DNA from: Celeribacter marinus
GTDB taxonomy: Bacteria; Pseudomonadota; Alphaproteobacteria; Rhodobacterales; Rhodobacteraceae
DNA length: 64,000 nt
Direction of reading: 5' to 3'
Assembly (NCBI RefSeq): GCF_001308265.1
Contig: NZ_CP012023.1
Span: 1,316,932 to 1,380,931, forward strand
The position numbers and the translations under genes are program-made. Positions within the stretch are counted from its first letter, which is position 1, and each line of letters starts with the position of its first letter. Below are positions 9,709 through 18,600 of this stretch, one piece after another. Under the pieces are notes generated by a model. That model did not search any database. It worked only from the letters and a program-made list of their open reading frames with translations, and was not told where the DNA came from.

Positions 9709-10256
9709 CCGATTCACTCACCATCCCTGACGGCTATCATCGGTATGTCTGGGTGTTTGCCGTTGATTTGCCCGCCGACGCATTGCGCGCGTTCGGGCAT
9801 GAGGACCACACAGGCAAAGACACGGTACAGTGGCCGCTTGGGGACGCACTCGGACTATCGCCCCACCCTAATCAGGAGTTCGTCGAACTTTTCGACCTTG
9901 AAACAGTGCGCGATTACGGCTTTTCGCGCTACCTGTCCGAGGCCAACGGAATGGATATAGGCGCCGATGCCAGCAAACTTGACGCGCTGTCAGGCGGTAT
10001 TGCCTTGGTCTTTTCTCAGGCTCTGGACAACGGGCAAACCCAGTTTGCGCCCAAAGACCCACTGACGTTTATCGGCCGCTACGCCCGCCCCGTTGAAATG
10101 CCCGTCCATGACGCACTCACCTCAAAGGGTGCCGAGGGCATGCTTCCCCAAGGGATGCCCCCAAAATCAGATGCGCGGATCGGCGGTATGGTCGCGACAT
10201 TGGTTCTGGTTTTTCTAGCCATATTTGTCGCCCTATTTGTCTGGATTTCGGGATGA
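9705..10256 (+). CDS. Hypothetical protein with C-terminal membrane anchor, between pyrB and pyrC
   Basis: 183 residues, family not recognised. The N-terminal 140 residues look soluble, with many aromatic and acidic residues ([13 protein letters not shown]). Residues 160-181 form one strong transmembrane helix ([20 protein letters not shown]) ending in ISG, a tail-anchored layout. It overlaps pyrB by 4 bp and the next gene by 4 bp, so translation is coupled. The same order is common in relatives, as I recall, hinting at a link to the pyrB/pyrC products, but no function can be read from the sequence. Confidence 0.8.
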   Translation: MTDSLTIPDGYHRYVWVFAVDLPADALRAFGHEDHTGKDTVQWPLGDALGLSPHPNQEFVELFDLETVRDYGFSRYLSEANGMDIGADASKLDALSGGIALVFSQALDNGQTQFAPKDPLTFIGRYARPVEMPVHDALTSKGAEGMLPQGMPPKSDARIGGMVATLVLVFLAIFVALFVWISG

Positions 10257-10768
10257 CGAACGGATGGGATGATATCTTGCGCTCTGGCGAGCGTATTGTG
10301 TGGCAAGGGCAACCCGTGCCGTCTCAATCCATGTCCAAACACGAAATCATCACGATGATCGCGGGCCTCGGGTTCGCCCTGTCGGCCGTGCTGTGGATGA
10401 TTTCGGCCTATAAAACCGGCGGCTTCTGGCCCTTTGGCCTGATCCATATGGCGGTCGGCCTCATCGTTGGCTTTGGCCCCAAATGGCTCGGCATGTATGC
10501 ACGGCGCAACACGTGGTTTTCGCTGTCCACCTCACGCGCGTTCTTTGCCATGCGCATTCCCTTGGCCGGTCCATCGCTCAACGCCATCGACCTTACACCG
10601 CACACGGGCATCGATTTTGACGGCGACGATCCCGGCACGATCCGCTTTCGCGCAAAGACCGTGAGCCTGACAGGTAATCAGACGCTCACCACGCCGCAAT
10701 TCGACACCATTCCTGACGCACGCGCGGTTTTCTCGCTTATCCGCGACATCCAAAGAGGCATCGCATGA
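10253..10768 (+). CDS. Hypothetical membrane protein with PH-like domain, between pyrB and pyrC
   Basis: 171 residues. It begins WDDILRSGERIVWQGQP, the pattern of bacterial PH-like (bPH2/YdbT-type) proteins, then has two transmembrane helices at about residues 28-50 and 58-80, followed by a soluble beta-rich C-terminal part (TWFSLSTSRAFFAM, TIRFRAKTVSLTG). Overlaps of 4 bp exist on both sides (ATGA). Such proteins are sometimes mislabelled as aspartate carbamoyltransferase because of this location. Role unknown. Confidence 0.8.
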   Translation: MTNGWDDILRSGERIVWQGQPVPSQSMSKHEIITMIAGLGFALSAVLWMISAYKTGGFWPFGLIHMAVGLIVGFGPKWLGMYARRNTWFSLSTSRAFFAMRIPLAGPSLNAIDLTPHTGIDFDGDDPGTIRFRAKTVSLTGNQTLTTPQFDTIPDARAVFSLIRDIQRGIA

Positions 10769-12030
10769 CCATTTTCACCAATGCCCGACTGATCGACCCC
10801 GAAGCCCTCACCGACCAACTTGGGTGGTTGCGCGTCGAGGGCAACCGCATCGCCGAGCGCGGCACAGGCACGCCGCCGCGCGGCGAGAGCATCGATTGCG
10901 GCGGCAAATGCCTCGCCCCTGGCATCGTCGATCTGGGCGTCAAAGTCTCCGAACCGGGGGAGCGCCACAAGGAAAGCTTTGCCTCCGCAGGGCGTGCGGC
11001 CGCGGCGGGGGGCGTCACCACCATGATCACACGCCCCGACACAATCAATGCCATCGACACCCCCGAAGTGTTGGAATTCGTCCAACGCCGCGCCGCGACC
11101 GACGCCATCGTCAACGTCAAACACATGTCCGCCCTGACCAAAGAGCGCGCAGGCCGCGAGATGGTTGAAATCGGATTTATGAAAGACGCGGGAGCGGTGG
11201 CCTTTACCGACTGCGATCACGTGGTGGAAAACGCCAAAGTGTTACAACGCGCACTGACCTACGCGAAATCTTGCGGCGCTTTGGTAATCGGCCACCCCCA
11301 AGATCCGTGCCTGTCCAACGGGGCCGCCGCCACATCCGGCAAATTCGCCGCCCTGCGCGGATTGCCCTCCGTGTCCCCCATGGCCGAGCGCATGGGGTTG
11401 GACCGCGACATCGCCCTGATCGAAATGACCGGTGCCTCCTACCATTTCGACCAGATCACCACCGCTCGCGCTCTCCCTGCGCTTGATCGCGCAAAGGCTA
11501 ACGGGCTTGACGTCACAGCGGGCGTATCGATCCACCACCTAACGCTCAATGAGTTGGACGTGGGCGATTATCGTACCTTCTTCAAAGTCAAACCGCCGCT
11601 GCGCTCCGAGGAGGATCGTCTCGCGATGATCGACGCAGTTGAAAGCGGGTTGATCGATGTGATTTGCTCCATGCACACCCCACAAGACGAAGAGAGCAAG
11701 CGCCTGCCGTTTGAAGAAGCCGCATCAGGGGCCGTGGCGATGGAAACGCTGCTGCCCGCCGCCCTACGCCTTGTCCATGCGGGTCAAATCACCCTGCCGC
11801 AACTCATGCGGGCGATGTCACTCAATCCCGCCAAACGCCTCGGCCTCGCCTCTGGCCGTTTGGCCGATGACGCGCCCGCCGACCTGATCCTGTTCGATCC
11901 CGATGCACCCTTTGTTCTGGACCGCTTCAAACTCAAATCCAAATCCAAAAACACACCTTTTGACGGCGCACGCCTACAGGGCAAAGTGCGCGGCACATGG
12001 GTCGCGGGTTTCCGCGTTTACGAGGGCTGA
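10765..12030 (+). CDS. pyrC: Dihydroorotase homologue, probably catalytically impaired (PyrC'-like)
   Basis: 421 residues with the full class I dihydroorotase fold from CLAPGIVD through the C-terminal KSKNTPFDGARLQGKV. The enzyme normally cyclises carbamoyl aspartate using two zinc ions. Here the DxHxH zinc motif reads DLGVKVSEPG (both His replaced, the substrate Arg also), and the catalytic Asp of ATDHAPH reads CSMHTPQ. The later His residues (IGHPQD, SIHHLTL) remain. Together this matches inactive pseudo-dihydroorotases that stabilise aspartate carbamoyltransferase in some bacteria. An active enzyme would have to be elsewhere in the genome. It overlaps the preceding gene by 4 bp. Confidence 0.88.
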   Translation: MTIFTNARLIDPEALTDQLGWLRVEGNRIAERGTGTPPRGESIDCGGKCLAPGIVDLGVKVSEPGERHKESFASAGRAAAAGGVTTMITRPDTINAIDTPEVLEFVQRRAATDAIVNVKHMSALTKERAGREMVEIGFMKDAGAVAFTDCDHVVENAKVLQRALTYAKSCGALVIGHPQDPCLSNGAAATSGKFAALRGLPSVSPMAERMGLDRDIALIEMTGASYHFDQITTARALPALDRAKANGLDVTAGVSIHHLTLNELDVGDYRTFFKVKPPLRSEEDRLAMIDAVESGLIDVICSMHTPQDEESKRLPFEEAASGAVAMETLLPAALRLVHAGQITLPQLMRAMSLNPAKRLGLASGRLADDAPADLILFDPDAPFVLDRFKLKSKSKNTPFDGARLQGKVRGTWVAGFRVYEG

Positions 12031-12033
12031 TCA

Positions 12034-12633
12034 ATGACAATGCTACTGACCGCACTTGCCGCCTACCTGCTTGGCTCCATCCCGTTTGGCATCGTCATGG
12101 CGCGCCTGTTCGGCCTTGGCGATCTACGCGCCATCGGATCGGGCAACATCGGGGCCACCAACGTTTTGCGCACCGGGAACAAACTCGCCGCATTCCTGAC
12201 CCTACTGGGCGATAGCGGCAAAGGCGCGGCTGCGGTATTGCTCGCCCGCGCTATCATCGGCGAAGAGGGCGCAGGCATCGCCGCGCTGTGCGCTATGCTC
12301 GGCCACCTCTATCCGGTATTTTTGCGCTTCAAAGGCGGCAAAGGCGTTGCAACGTTCCTTGGCACGCTCTTGGCGTTGTCGTTCCCTGTGGGCCTTTTGG
12401 CCTGTGCGACATGGCTCGCCGTGGCGGTCCTAACACGGTATTCAAGCCTCTCGGCACTGGTCGCGGCCCTCATGGCACCGATCTACACCGCGTGGATCTA
12501 CCACCTGCACGGCGCAATTATTGTGCTGGCCCTCACTGGCCTGATCTTTGTCAAACACCGCGAAAACATCGCTCGGTTGCGCGACGGCACAGAGACGAAA
12601 ATCGGCCAGAAAGACAAAAAGAAAGAGGCTTGA
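12034..12633 (+). CDS. plsY: Glycerol-3-phosphate acyltransferase PlsY
   Basis: 199 residues, a polytopic inner-membrane enzyme that acylates glycerol-3-phosphate from acyl-phosphate, the first step of phospholipid synthesis. The three family motifs are present: GSGNIGATNVLRTGN at about 36-50, the GHLYPVFLRFKGGKGVAT glycine-rich loop at about 89-106, and the KHRENIARL segment near the C-terminus. It follows pyrC by 3 bp and ends inside a hairpin terminator that also serves convergent gshA. Confidence 0.97.
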   Translation: MTMLLTALAAYLLGSIPFGIVMARLFGLGDLRAIGSGNIGATNVLRTGNKLAAFLTLLGDSGKGAAAVLLARAIIGEEGAGIAALCAMLGHLYPVFLRFKGGKGVATFLGTLLALSFPVGLLACATWLAVAVLTRYSSLSALVAALMAPIYTAWIYHLHGAIIVLALTGLIFVKHRENIARLRDGTETKIGQKDKKKEA

Positions 12634-12655
12634 TCACACGACCAAGCCTCTCTTT
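12622..12655. terminator. Bidirectional hairpin terminator between plsY and gshA
   Basis: Arms AGAGGCTTG (12624-12632) and CAAGCCTCT (12643-12651) with a 10-base loop, followed by CTTTG on the plus strand and preceded by AAAGA (TCTTT on the minus strand). It overlaps the plsY stop codon. Confidence 0.7.
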
Positions 12656-12675
12656 GTCAAAATGTCCTTTGGACG

Positions 12676-14046
12676 TTAGTAGCTGAACTCACCAAACACT
12701 TTGGTGACATCTCCGTTCCAGTCATCTTCAAACCGCTCGATCAACTCGTCGGCTGGCGCTTTTCCTGTTTCAAGGCTGTCTTTGAGCGCATTGAGAAAAT
12801 GGGTCTCGTCAGGCACCAAACCGCCCGCGCCCTCGCGGCCACGCGCCACCAGACCCGCCTCGGAAATCGTCACGCATTCGCGTGCCAGATCAAGCATCTT
12901 CACGCCGCCGACTTCGGCCTGAAGCCCGTCGAGAGAAGCCGCAACACGCAACTCTTCGCGCAACTGGGGCGTCCAATCCTTGAACAGATCACTCGCCGCA
13001 TCGAGCGCGTTTTGGTCATACATCATACCAACCCAGAACGCAGGCAACGCACACAAACGCCGCCACGGACCACCATCGGCCCCGCGCATTTCCATGTACT
13101 GCTTGATCCGCGCCTCGGGGAAAATCGTCGTGAGATGATCGGCCCAATCGCTTAGAGTTGGCTTCTCACCAGGCAAAGCAGGCAACTGACCCTTGAGAAA
13201 ATCGCGGAACGACTGGCCCAATGCGTTGATATACTTGCCATCGCGGTAGACAAAATACATCGGCACATCGAGCGCGTATTCGGCGTAACGTTCAAACCCC
13301 ATGCCGTCCTCGAACACGAACGGCAACATGCCCGTGCGCGATGCATCAAGGTGACGCCAGATGTAGGAACGCCACGATTTATGCCCGTTGAGCTTGCCCT
13401 CTTTGAACGGCGAATTGGCGAACAGCGCCGTGGCCACGGGTTGCAACGCAAGCGCGGCGCGGAATTTTTGCACCATATCGGACTCGGACCCGAAATCGAG
13501 GTTCACCTGAACCGTACAGGTGCGCCGCATCATCTGTGTGCCCGTGGTGCCAACGCTATCCATATAAGCGTCCATCAGTTTGTAACGCCCCTTGGGCATC
13601 AACGGCATCTCGTCATGCGTCCAATGCGGAGCCATGCCCAGACCGATAAAGCGCGCGCCAATCTCGTCGGACACGCTTTGCACGTCCCGCAAGTGCTCGT
13701 TTACCTCATCACAGGTCTGGTGGATGGTATCGAGCGGAGCCCCCGACAGTTCCAACTGACCACCTGGCTCAAGCGAGATATTCGCGCCATTCAACTCAAG
13801 GCCGATCAAGTATTCGCCCTCAAAAACAGGGTTCCACCCAAAGCGGTCTTGAAGCGATTCCAAGATTGCCTTGATCGAGCGATCCCCATCGTAGGGCAAC
13901 GGTTTGAGCGTGTCCTTACAATACCCGAACTTCTCGTGCTCGGTTCCGATCTTCCATGCATCTTTCGGCTTACAGCCCTGTTCAAAGAAGGTGACAAGAT
14001 CGTCATAGCTTTCGATCAGGCCGCCGCCAGATTGAGGAATGGACAT
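12676..14046 (-). CDS. gshA: Glutamate-cysteine ligase (plant/alphaproteobacterial type)
   Basis: 456 residues. It joins glutamate and cysteine, the first committed step of glutathione synthesis. Recognised from KIGTEHEKFGYCK, LELNGANISLEPGGQLELSG (the glutamate/Mg binding core) and MRRTCTVQVNLDFGSE, the pattern of the GCS2 type found in plants and alphaproteobacteria, not E. coli GshA. Its gene is last in an apparent operon rsmE - membrane protein - gshA, 60 bp behind the membrane protein. Confidence 0.96.
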   Translation of the reverse strand: MSIPQSGGGLIESYDDLVTFFEQGCKPKDAWKIGTEHEKFGYCKDTLKPLPYDGDRSIKAILESLQDRFGWNPVFEGEYLIGLELNGANISLEPGGQLELSGAPLDTIHQTCDEVNEHLRDVQSVSDEIGARFIGLGMAPHWTHDEMPLMPKGRYKLMDAYMDSVGTTGTQMMRRTCTVQVNLDFGSESDMVQKFRAALALQPVATALFANSPFKEGKLNGHKSWRSYIWRHLDASRTGMLPFVFEDGMGFERYAEYALDVPMYFVYRDGKYINALGQSFRDFLKGQLPALPGEKPTLSDWADHLTTIFPEARIKQYMEMRGADGGPWRRLCALPAFWVGMMYDQNALDAASDLFKDWTPQLREELRVAASLDGLQAEVGGVKMLDLARECVTISEAGLVARGREGAGGLVPDETHFLNALKDSLETGKAPADELIERFEDDWNGDVTKVFGEFSY

Positions 14047-14106
14047 ATGGGAGGTCTCCGAAACGTGAGGTTGTTGCCTAACAAGTGGGTCAAGGCATGC
14101 GGGAAG

Positions 14107-14613
14107 TCAATGCAGGGCGACTGTGCGTTTACGCCAGATCACCACAGGGCTGTCTGGTGCAGATTTGATTTGACGTAACATCTTTTCCGTCTCGATCCCG
14201 TTAAGAGTGACAAACACATCAAAGAGTTTTTCGGCTCCAAAGGCATCAAGCGGAATCAAAAGCGGGGCTTGCGCGGGCGCATCAAGTTGCCAATGCGCAG
14301 GACCGCGCACAGCGGGCAACAACATCACGGAGGTCATCGCGGCAATCTCGATCTGTCCGCCCGTTGTGGCGGTAAAATAGCTCACCACGCCCTCGTCGAA
14401 CTCCACCGCACCAATGCCGCCCTCAGTGCGTCCAAACCGTGCGCGCTGCACAGCCGCAAACGCAAGAAACAGCGCAGCGATAGTGACGACAAGCGCCACC
14501 CAGCGCACCACGCCAAAGGACGATGCAGCCCACCACGCCATAAGCGCGACAACCAAAAGGGCGATGAGAACTTCGCGCCATTGCCAGATCAGCGCACGGA
14601 CTTCAGGACGCAT
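14107..14613 (-). CDS. Hypothetical two-helix membrane protein
   Basis: 168 residues from the ATG at 14613, which overlaps the rsmE stop by one base (TGATG); a longer upstream frame only shadows rsmE. It has two adjacent transmembrane helices (about 12-30 and 34-52), then a soluble domain starting GGIGAVEFDEGVVSYF with LLIPLDAFGAEKLFDVFVTL. I do not recognise a named family. The one-base overlap implies translational coupling with rsmE. Confidence 0.82.
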   Translation of the reverse strand: MRPEVRALIWQWREVLIALLVVALMAWWAASSFGVVRWVALVVTIAALFLAFAAVQRARFGRTEGGIGAVEFDEGVVSYFTATTGGQIEIAAMTSVMLLPAVRGPAHWQLDAPAQAPLLIPLDAFGAEKLFDVFVTLNGIETEKMLRQIKSAPDSPVVIWRKRTVALH

Positions 14614-15338
14614 CAGGACCAATCCCCCAAATGTTGCTGCCAGATCGTGAGCGCCGCCACCGCCGCCGTATCCGCACGCAAAATACGCGGACCGAGAGAG
14701 ACAGCATGCGCGAACGGCAACTCGTGAAGGCGTGCACGCTCGGCCTCGGAAAATCCACCCTCTGGCCCGATCAAAATGGCCCACTTGTCCGCCGCCACAT
14801 CACCCAACACCTGCGCCGCGCCCACAAGGGCCTCGTCGCAAAACATAATGTGCCGCGTCTCGTCCCAATCCGCCAACACGCGATCAAGCTTTTGCAAATC
14901 CGTCACCTCAGGCACATAGGTGCCGCCACATTGCTCGGCCGCCTCAAGGGCATGGGCCTGCAACCGGTCCTGACGGATACGCTCGGCGTTTGTAAATTCG
15001 GTGTTCACAGGCACAATACGGCGCGCCCCCATCTCGGCGGCTTTCTCGACGATGAAATCCGTGCGCGCTTTTTTGATCGGCGCAAACATCAACCACACAT
15101 CGGGCGGCATCAACAAATCGCGCGTTTTCGCACGACACGCCATTTCGCCGTTCTTTTTGTTCGCCTTTGTGACCTCGGCCAGAAATTCGCCGTCCACGCC
15201 ATTAAACAAGGCCACAACGGCCCCATTGTCCTGACGCATCACCCCGAAAAGGTAATGAGACTGCTCCTTTGTGAGAGGAACGGTTTGCCCTTGGGCCAAG
15301 GGCTGATCTACATAGAGGCGTATTTTTGCTTTATCCAT
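14613..15338 (-). CDS. rsmE: 16S rRNA m3U1498 methyltransferase RsmE
   Basis: 241 residues starting at MDKAKIRLYVDQ (ATG at 15338), which fits the usual N-terminus (AKIRLY). It methylates N3 of U1498 in 16S rRNA. The N-terminal PUA-like domain is followed by a SPOUT/trefoil-knot domain with the SAM-binding WAILIGPEGGFSEAE and the final LGPRILRADTAAVAAL. Only 11 bp separate it from divergent ubiA. It leads the rsmE - membrane protein - gshA unit. Confidence 0.95.
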   Translation of the reverse strand: MDKAKIRLYVDQPLAQGQTVPLTKEQSHYLFGVMRQDNGAVVALFNGVDGEFLAEVTKANKKNGEMACRAKTRDLLMPPDVWLMFAPIKKARTDFIVEKAAEMGARRIVPVNTEFTNAERIRQDRLQAHALEAAEQCGGTYVPEVTDLQKLDRVLADWDETRHIMFCDEALVGAAQVLGDVAADKWAILIGPEGGFSEAERARLHELPFAHAVSLGPRILRADTAAVAALTIWQQHLGDWS

Positions 15339-15349
15339 GAGACCTACAT

Positions 15350-16315
15350 ATGACCGACGAGCGCACAACGCCAGAGACAGACGGACAGGTTTTTGATGCC
15401 GTCAAAGGCAATTGGGTCGATACACTGGCCCCCGCATGGACGCGCCCCTACCTGCGCCTGAGCCGCGCGGACCGCCCCGTTGGCACATGGCTCTTGCTGA
15501 TCCCCACATGGTGGGGTGCCCTTTTGGCGGCCTCCGCTGCGGGGGAAATGACCCTGCGCACGGTCTGGATTCTCATAGGATCTGCCATCGGCGCGTTCCT
15601 CATGCGCGGCGCAGGGTGCACATGGAACGACATCACGGACCGCCACATTGATGCAAGCGTCGCCCGCACGAAAAGCCGCCCCATTCCCTCGGGCCAAGTC
15701 AGCGTAAAACGCGCATTGGGCTGGATGGGACTTCAATGCCTCTTGGCGTTTTTCATCCTGCTCACCTTTGGAAAACTGGCCATCGTATTGGGCATAGCGT
15801 CCTTATTGCCCGTGGCGATCTACCCCTTTGCCAAACGGTTCACATGGTGGCCGCAAATCTTTTTGGGCCTCGCGTTCAACTGGGGTGCCCTTTTGGCCTA
15901 TGCCGCCGTGGCGGGCGAGATCAATTCCGCTCCGGTATTTCTCTACCTGTCAGGGATTGCATGGACCCTGTTCTACGACACAATCTACGCCCACCAAGAC
16001 AAAGAGGACGATGCACTTATCGGCGTGAAATCGACCGCGCGTCTGTTTGGCGACAATACCGCCGTGTGGCTGAAACGCTTTTTGATCGTCACGGTCTTGC
16101 TCATGGCAGGCGCAGTGATCGAGGCCCTGTCTGGCCGATCCTTGTTGGCCACGGTCATCGCCATTGGCGCACCATGGGGCATGGGGTGGCATTTGGTCTG
16201 GCAAATGACCCGTTTGGACATCAACGACCCCGACACTTGCTTGCGCCTGTTTCGGAGCAATCGCAACGCTGGGCTTATCGCTGCGCTGTTTTTCGCCGCA
16301 TCGGTTTTCGTATGA
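15350..16315 (+). CDS. ubiA: 4-hydroxybenzoate polyprenyltransferase
   Basis: 321 residues, a polytopic membrane prenyltransferase of ubiquinone synthesis. Both Asp-rich motifs are present: NDITDRHIDASVARTKSRP at about 88-106 (first DxxxD site) and YDTIYAHQDKEDD at about 209-221 (second). About eight to nine transmembrane helices follow the family plan. It is divergent from rsmE with an 11-bp gap, so promoter elements must lie inside one or both coding regions. Confidence 0.96.
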   Translation: MTDERTTPETDGQVFDAVKGNWVDTLAPAWTRPYLRLSRADRPVGTWLLLIPTWWGALLAASAAGEMTLRTVWILIGSAIGAFLMRGAGCTWNDITDRHIDASVARTKSRPIPSGQVSVKRALGWMGLQCLLAFFILLTFGKLAIVLGIASLLPVAIYPFAKRFTWWPQIFLGLAFNWGALLAYAAVAGEINSAPVFLYLSGIAWTLFYDTIYAHQDKEDDALIGVKSTARLFGDNTAVWLKRFLIVTVLLMAGAVIEALSGRSLLATVIAIGAPWGMGWHLVWQMTRLDINDPDTCLRLFRSNRNAGLIAALFFAASVFV

Positions 16316-16384
16316 TTGCAGGGGGAGACTGAACCCCCTAAAGACTTGCCTACGTTTAGAATAATTTCGGATATTTCCCGTTTC

Positions 16385-18271
16385 ATGCGCATATCAAACT
16401 ATATTCCCACACTCGTCGCGTTTCTATTTGCTGCGGTCATTGCGCTCTTTGGTGCGAACCTAAGTTCACGCGCCATTGAATCAACGTCCGAAAGTGCCGT
16501 GGCCAAACAGCTAAAACTCGAAGGCTACGAATGGGTCAATGTCGAGGCGGACGGGCTACAAGTTGTGCTAACGGGCACCGCGCCAGATGAGACCAAACAG
16601 CTCGCGGCCCAACGCGCCGCAGGTCACATCGTTGATCCGGCCCGCGTCATCAACGTGATGGATATCGAAACACAGGCAAAAATTGTTGCGCCACGTTTTT
16701 CCATCGAAATCTTGCGCAACGACGAGGGAATTTCACTCATCGGTCTGGTTCCAACCGCATGGCCGCGTGATGTGTTCGTCTCTGATCTAAAATCAGCGGC
16801 CTCCACCGGTTCGGTCACCGACCTGCTCGAACACGCGGACTACACCGTGCCCGACATGTGGGACGCCGCGATGGAGTTCGGGCTTGAGGCCATCACGCTT
16901 TTGCCTCGCTCAAAAATCTCACTGTCCGCAGACAGCATCATCGTCACAGGTCTTGCCGATAGCGCCGATCAAAAACGCCGCTTCGAGCGCGCGCTCGATG
17001 ACAAAAAACCGTCAAGACTTGACGTTGCAATCAACATTAGCGCGCCACGCCCGATCATCACGCCCTTTACCGCACGGTTCCTCATTGACGAAACCGGCCC
17101 GCAATTCGATGCCTGCTCTGCCGAAACGGTTCAGGGTCAGGCGCGCATATTGGCCGCCGCGCGTGCGTCTGGCATTGAGGATCCCAGCTGCGTTATTGGC
17201 CTTGGCTCACCGACAACCGATTGGGCCCGCGCCGTCGAGGCGGGAATGCGCGCCGTCCAAGACCTCGGCGCAGGCTCCATTACATTCTCCGACAGCGAAG
17301 TGTCCCTTGTCGGCACATCCGGCCTAAGTGCATCACTGTTCGATAAGGTGGCGGGCGAATTGGAGGCGGCGTTGCCCGCAGCATTCACCCTATACACCAC
17401 ACTGCCAGAACCCGAGGACAACGTGAGCACGGACGCCGTGCAATTTGTCGCCCTGCGCTCCCCCGAAGGCCAAGTTCAACTGCGCGGCAGAATTGGGGAC
17501 GAACGCAGTCAAATCGCCGCGGAAGCCTACGCAAAATCCGCCTTCGGGTCCAACACCATCTATTCCGCACTGCGCCAAGTGGATGGCCTCCCCGAAGGCT
17601 GGTCCATCCGCGCGCTTGCCGCAATCGAAGCCCTGTCCAAATTGGATAACGGCTCTGTCACAATGCAACCAACCTCGGTGCGCGTCCGTGGCCGCACGGG
17701 TGATGTTACCGCAAAAGCAAGCATAACACAGCTTTTGGCCGACAAGCTTGGAAGTGGTCAAACCTTTGACATTGATGTCGATTATGTCCGGCAACTGGAC
17801 CCCATTCTCGATTTACCAACGGCTGACGAATGCGTGGCGCGCGCCAATGATGTGATTAATGCCAACAAAATCGTTTTTGCACCGGGCTCGACAGAGGTAG
17901 ACGAATCCTCAACCGATACACTTGACCGTCTCGCCAAGGCGCTTGATAAATGTGAGAAAATGGAGATGGAAATCGGAGCGCATAGCGACAGCCAAGGCGG
18001 CGAGGACATGAACCTGTCCTTAAGCCAAGCGCGCGCCAATTCCGTGTTGAACGCCCTGATTTCGCGCCGCATCGTCGGGGTCGATTTCACCGCCAAAGGC
18101 TACGGCGAAGAACAGCCAATTGCAGACAATGACACCGAAGACGGACGTGAGGCCAACCGCCGTATCGAATTCAAACTCCTTGGTGGTGATGCGCCCCAAG
18201 ATGGGCAATCCGACCAAACAACCGACACGCCACCGGCCGAAAACAACGAGAACGAGACTCCAAATGAATAG
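16385..18271 (+). CDS. Inner-membrane-anchored BON/OmpA family protein
   Basis: 628 residues from ATG 16385 (MRISNYIPTLVAFLF), giving an N-terminal transmembrane anchor at about 7-27; an in-frame start at 16316 would put an odd cytosolic extension before it. Residues 45-470 contain several BON-like repeats (VVLTGTAPDETKQLA, IIVTGLADSADQKRR, VQLRGRIGDERSQI, VRVRGRTGDVTAK). Residues 500-605 are an OmpA-like peptidoglycan-binding domain (EIGAHSDSQG, NLSLSQARANSVL, REANRRIEFKLL). The order membrane helix - BON - OmpA is like mycobacterial ArfA. It probably ties the inner membrane to peptidoglycan. The last 25 residues are acidic and disordered. Confidence 0.88.
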   Translation: MRISNYIPTLVAFLFAAVIALFGANLSSRAIESTSESAVAKQLKLEGYEWVNVEADGLQVVLTGTAPDETKQLAAQRAAGHIVDPARVINVMDIETQAKIVAPRFSIEILRNDEGISLIGLVPTAWPRDVFVSDLKSAASTGSVTDLLEHADYTVPDMWDAAMEFGLEAITLLPRSKISLSADSIIVTGLADSADQKRRFERALDDKKPSRLDVAINISAPRPIITPFTARFLIDETGPQFDACSAETVQGQARILAAARASGIEDPSCVIGLGSPTTDWARAVEAGMRAVQDLGAGSITFSDSEVSLVGTSGLSASLFDKVAGELEAALPAAFTLYTTLPEPEDNVSTDAVQFVALRSPEGQVQLRGRIGDERSQIAAEAYAKSAFGSNTIYSALRQVDGLPEGWSIRALAAIEALSKLDNGSVTMQPTSVRVRGRTGDVTAKASITQLLADKLGSGQTFDIDVDYVRQLDPILDLPTADECVARANDVINANKIVFAPGSTEVDESSTDTLDRLAKALDKCEKMEMEIGAHSDSQGGEDMNLSLSQARANSVLNALISRRIVGVDFTAKGYGEEQPIADNDTEDGREANRRIEFKLLGGDAPQDGQSDQTTDTPPAENNENETPNE

Positions 18272-18593
18272 AACCGAACTGATTTTCGCGACCGCAATCG
18301 TCCTGTTTTTGGCGTTTCTATTAGGGTGGTTTGCCCATTGGCTCGTGCACCGGTTTGTCCACGTTGGACAAGGCGAAATGAGCGATCTGGACCAGATGGC
18401 GCAACAGGTCCACGAAGCCGAAGAGCAACGCGATCAGGCCATTGCCTATTTCCAACAACGCGAATCTGAAACGACCAATCAACTCAACCAAACCGAGGCC
18501 GAGTTGAACGCGGCCATGGGTGGACTACGCGAGGCCCGTCAAGAAGCCGAGGAATTGCGCAGCTACATCGAACGCCTGAACGCCCCGCAATAA
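18264..18593 (+). CDS. Small membrane-anchored coiled-coil protein
   Basis: 109 residues from ATG 18264, overlapping the end of the OmpA-family gene by 8 bp. One transmembrane helix (about 6-26, IFATAIVLFLAFLLGWF) is followed by a long polar helix of Gln/Glu/Ala heptads (about 45-107), a clear coiled coil. No family name recognised. The overlap and layout suggest it acts with the OmpA-family protein in the envelope. It converges on the LysR gene with 7 bp between stops. Confidence 0.8.
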   Translation: MNRTELIFATAIVLFLAFLLGWFAHWLVHRFVHVGQGEMSDLDQMAQQVHEAEEQRDQAIAYFQQRESETTNQLNQTEAELNAAMGGLREARQEAEELRSYIERLNAPQ

Positions 18594-18600
18594 CACGCCC

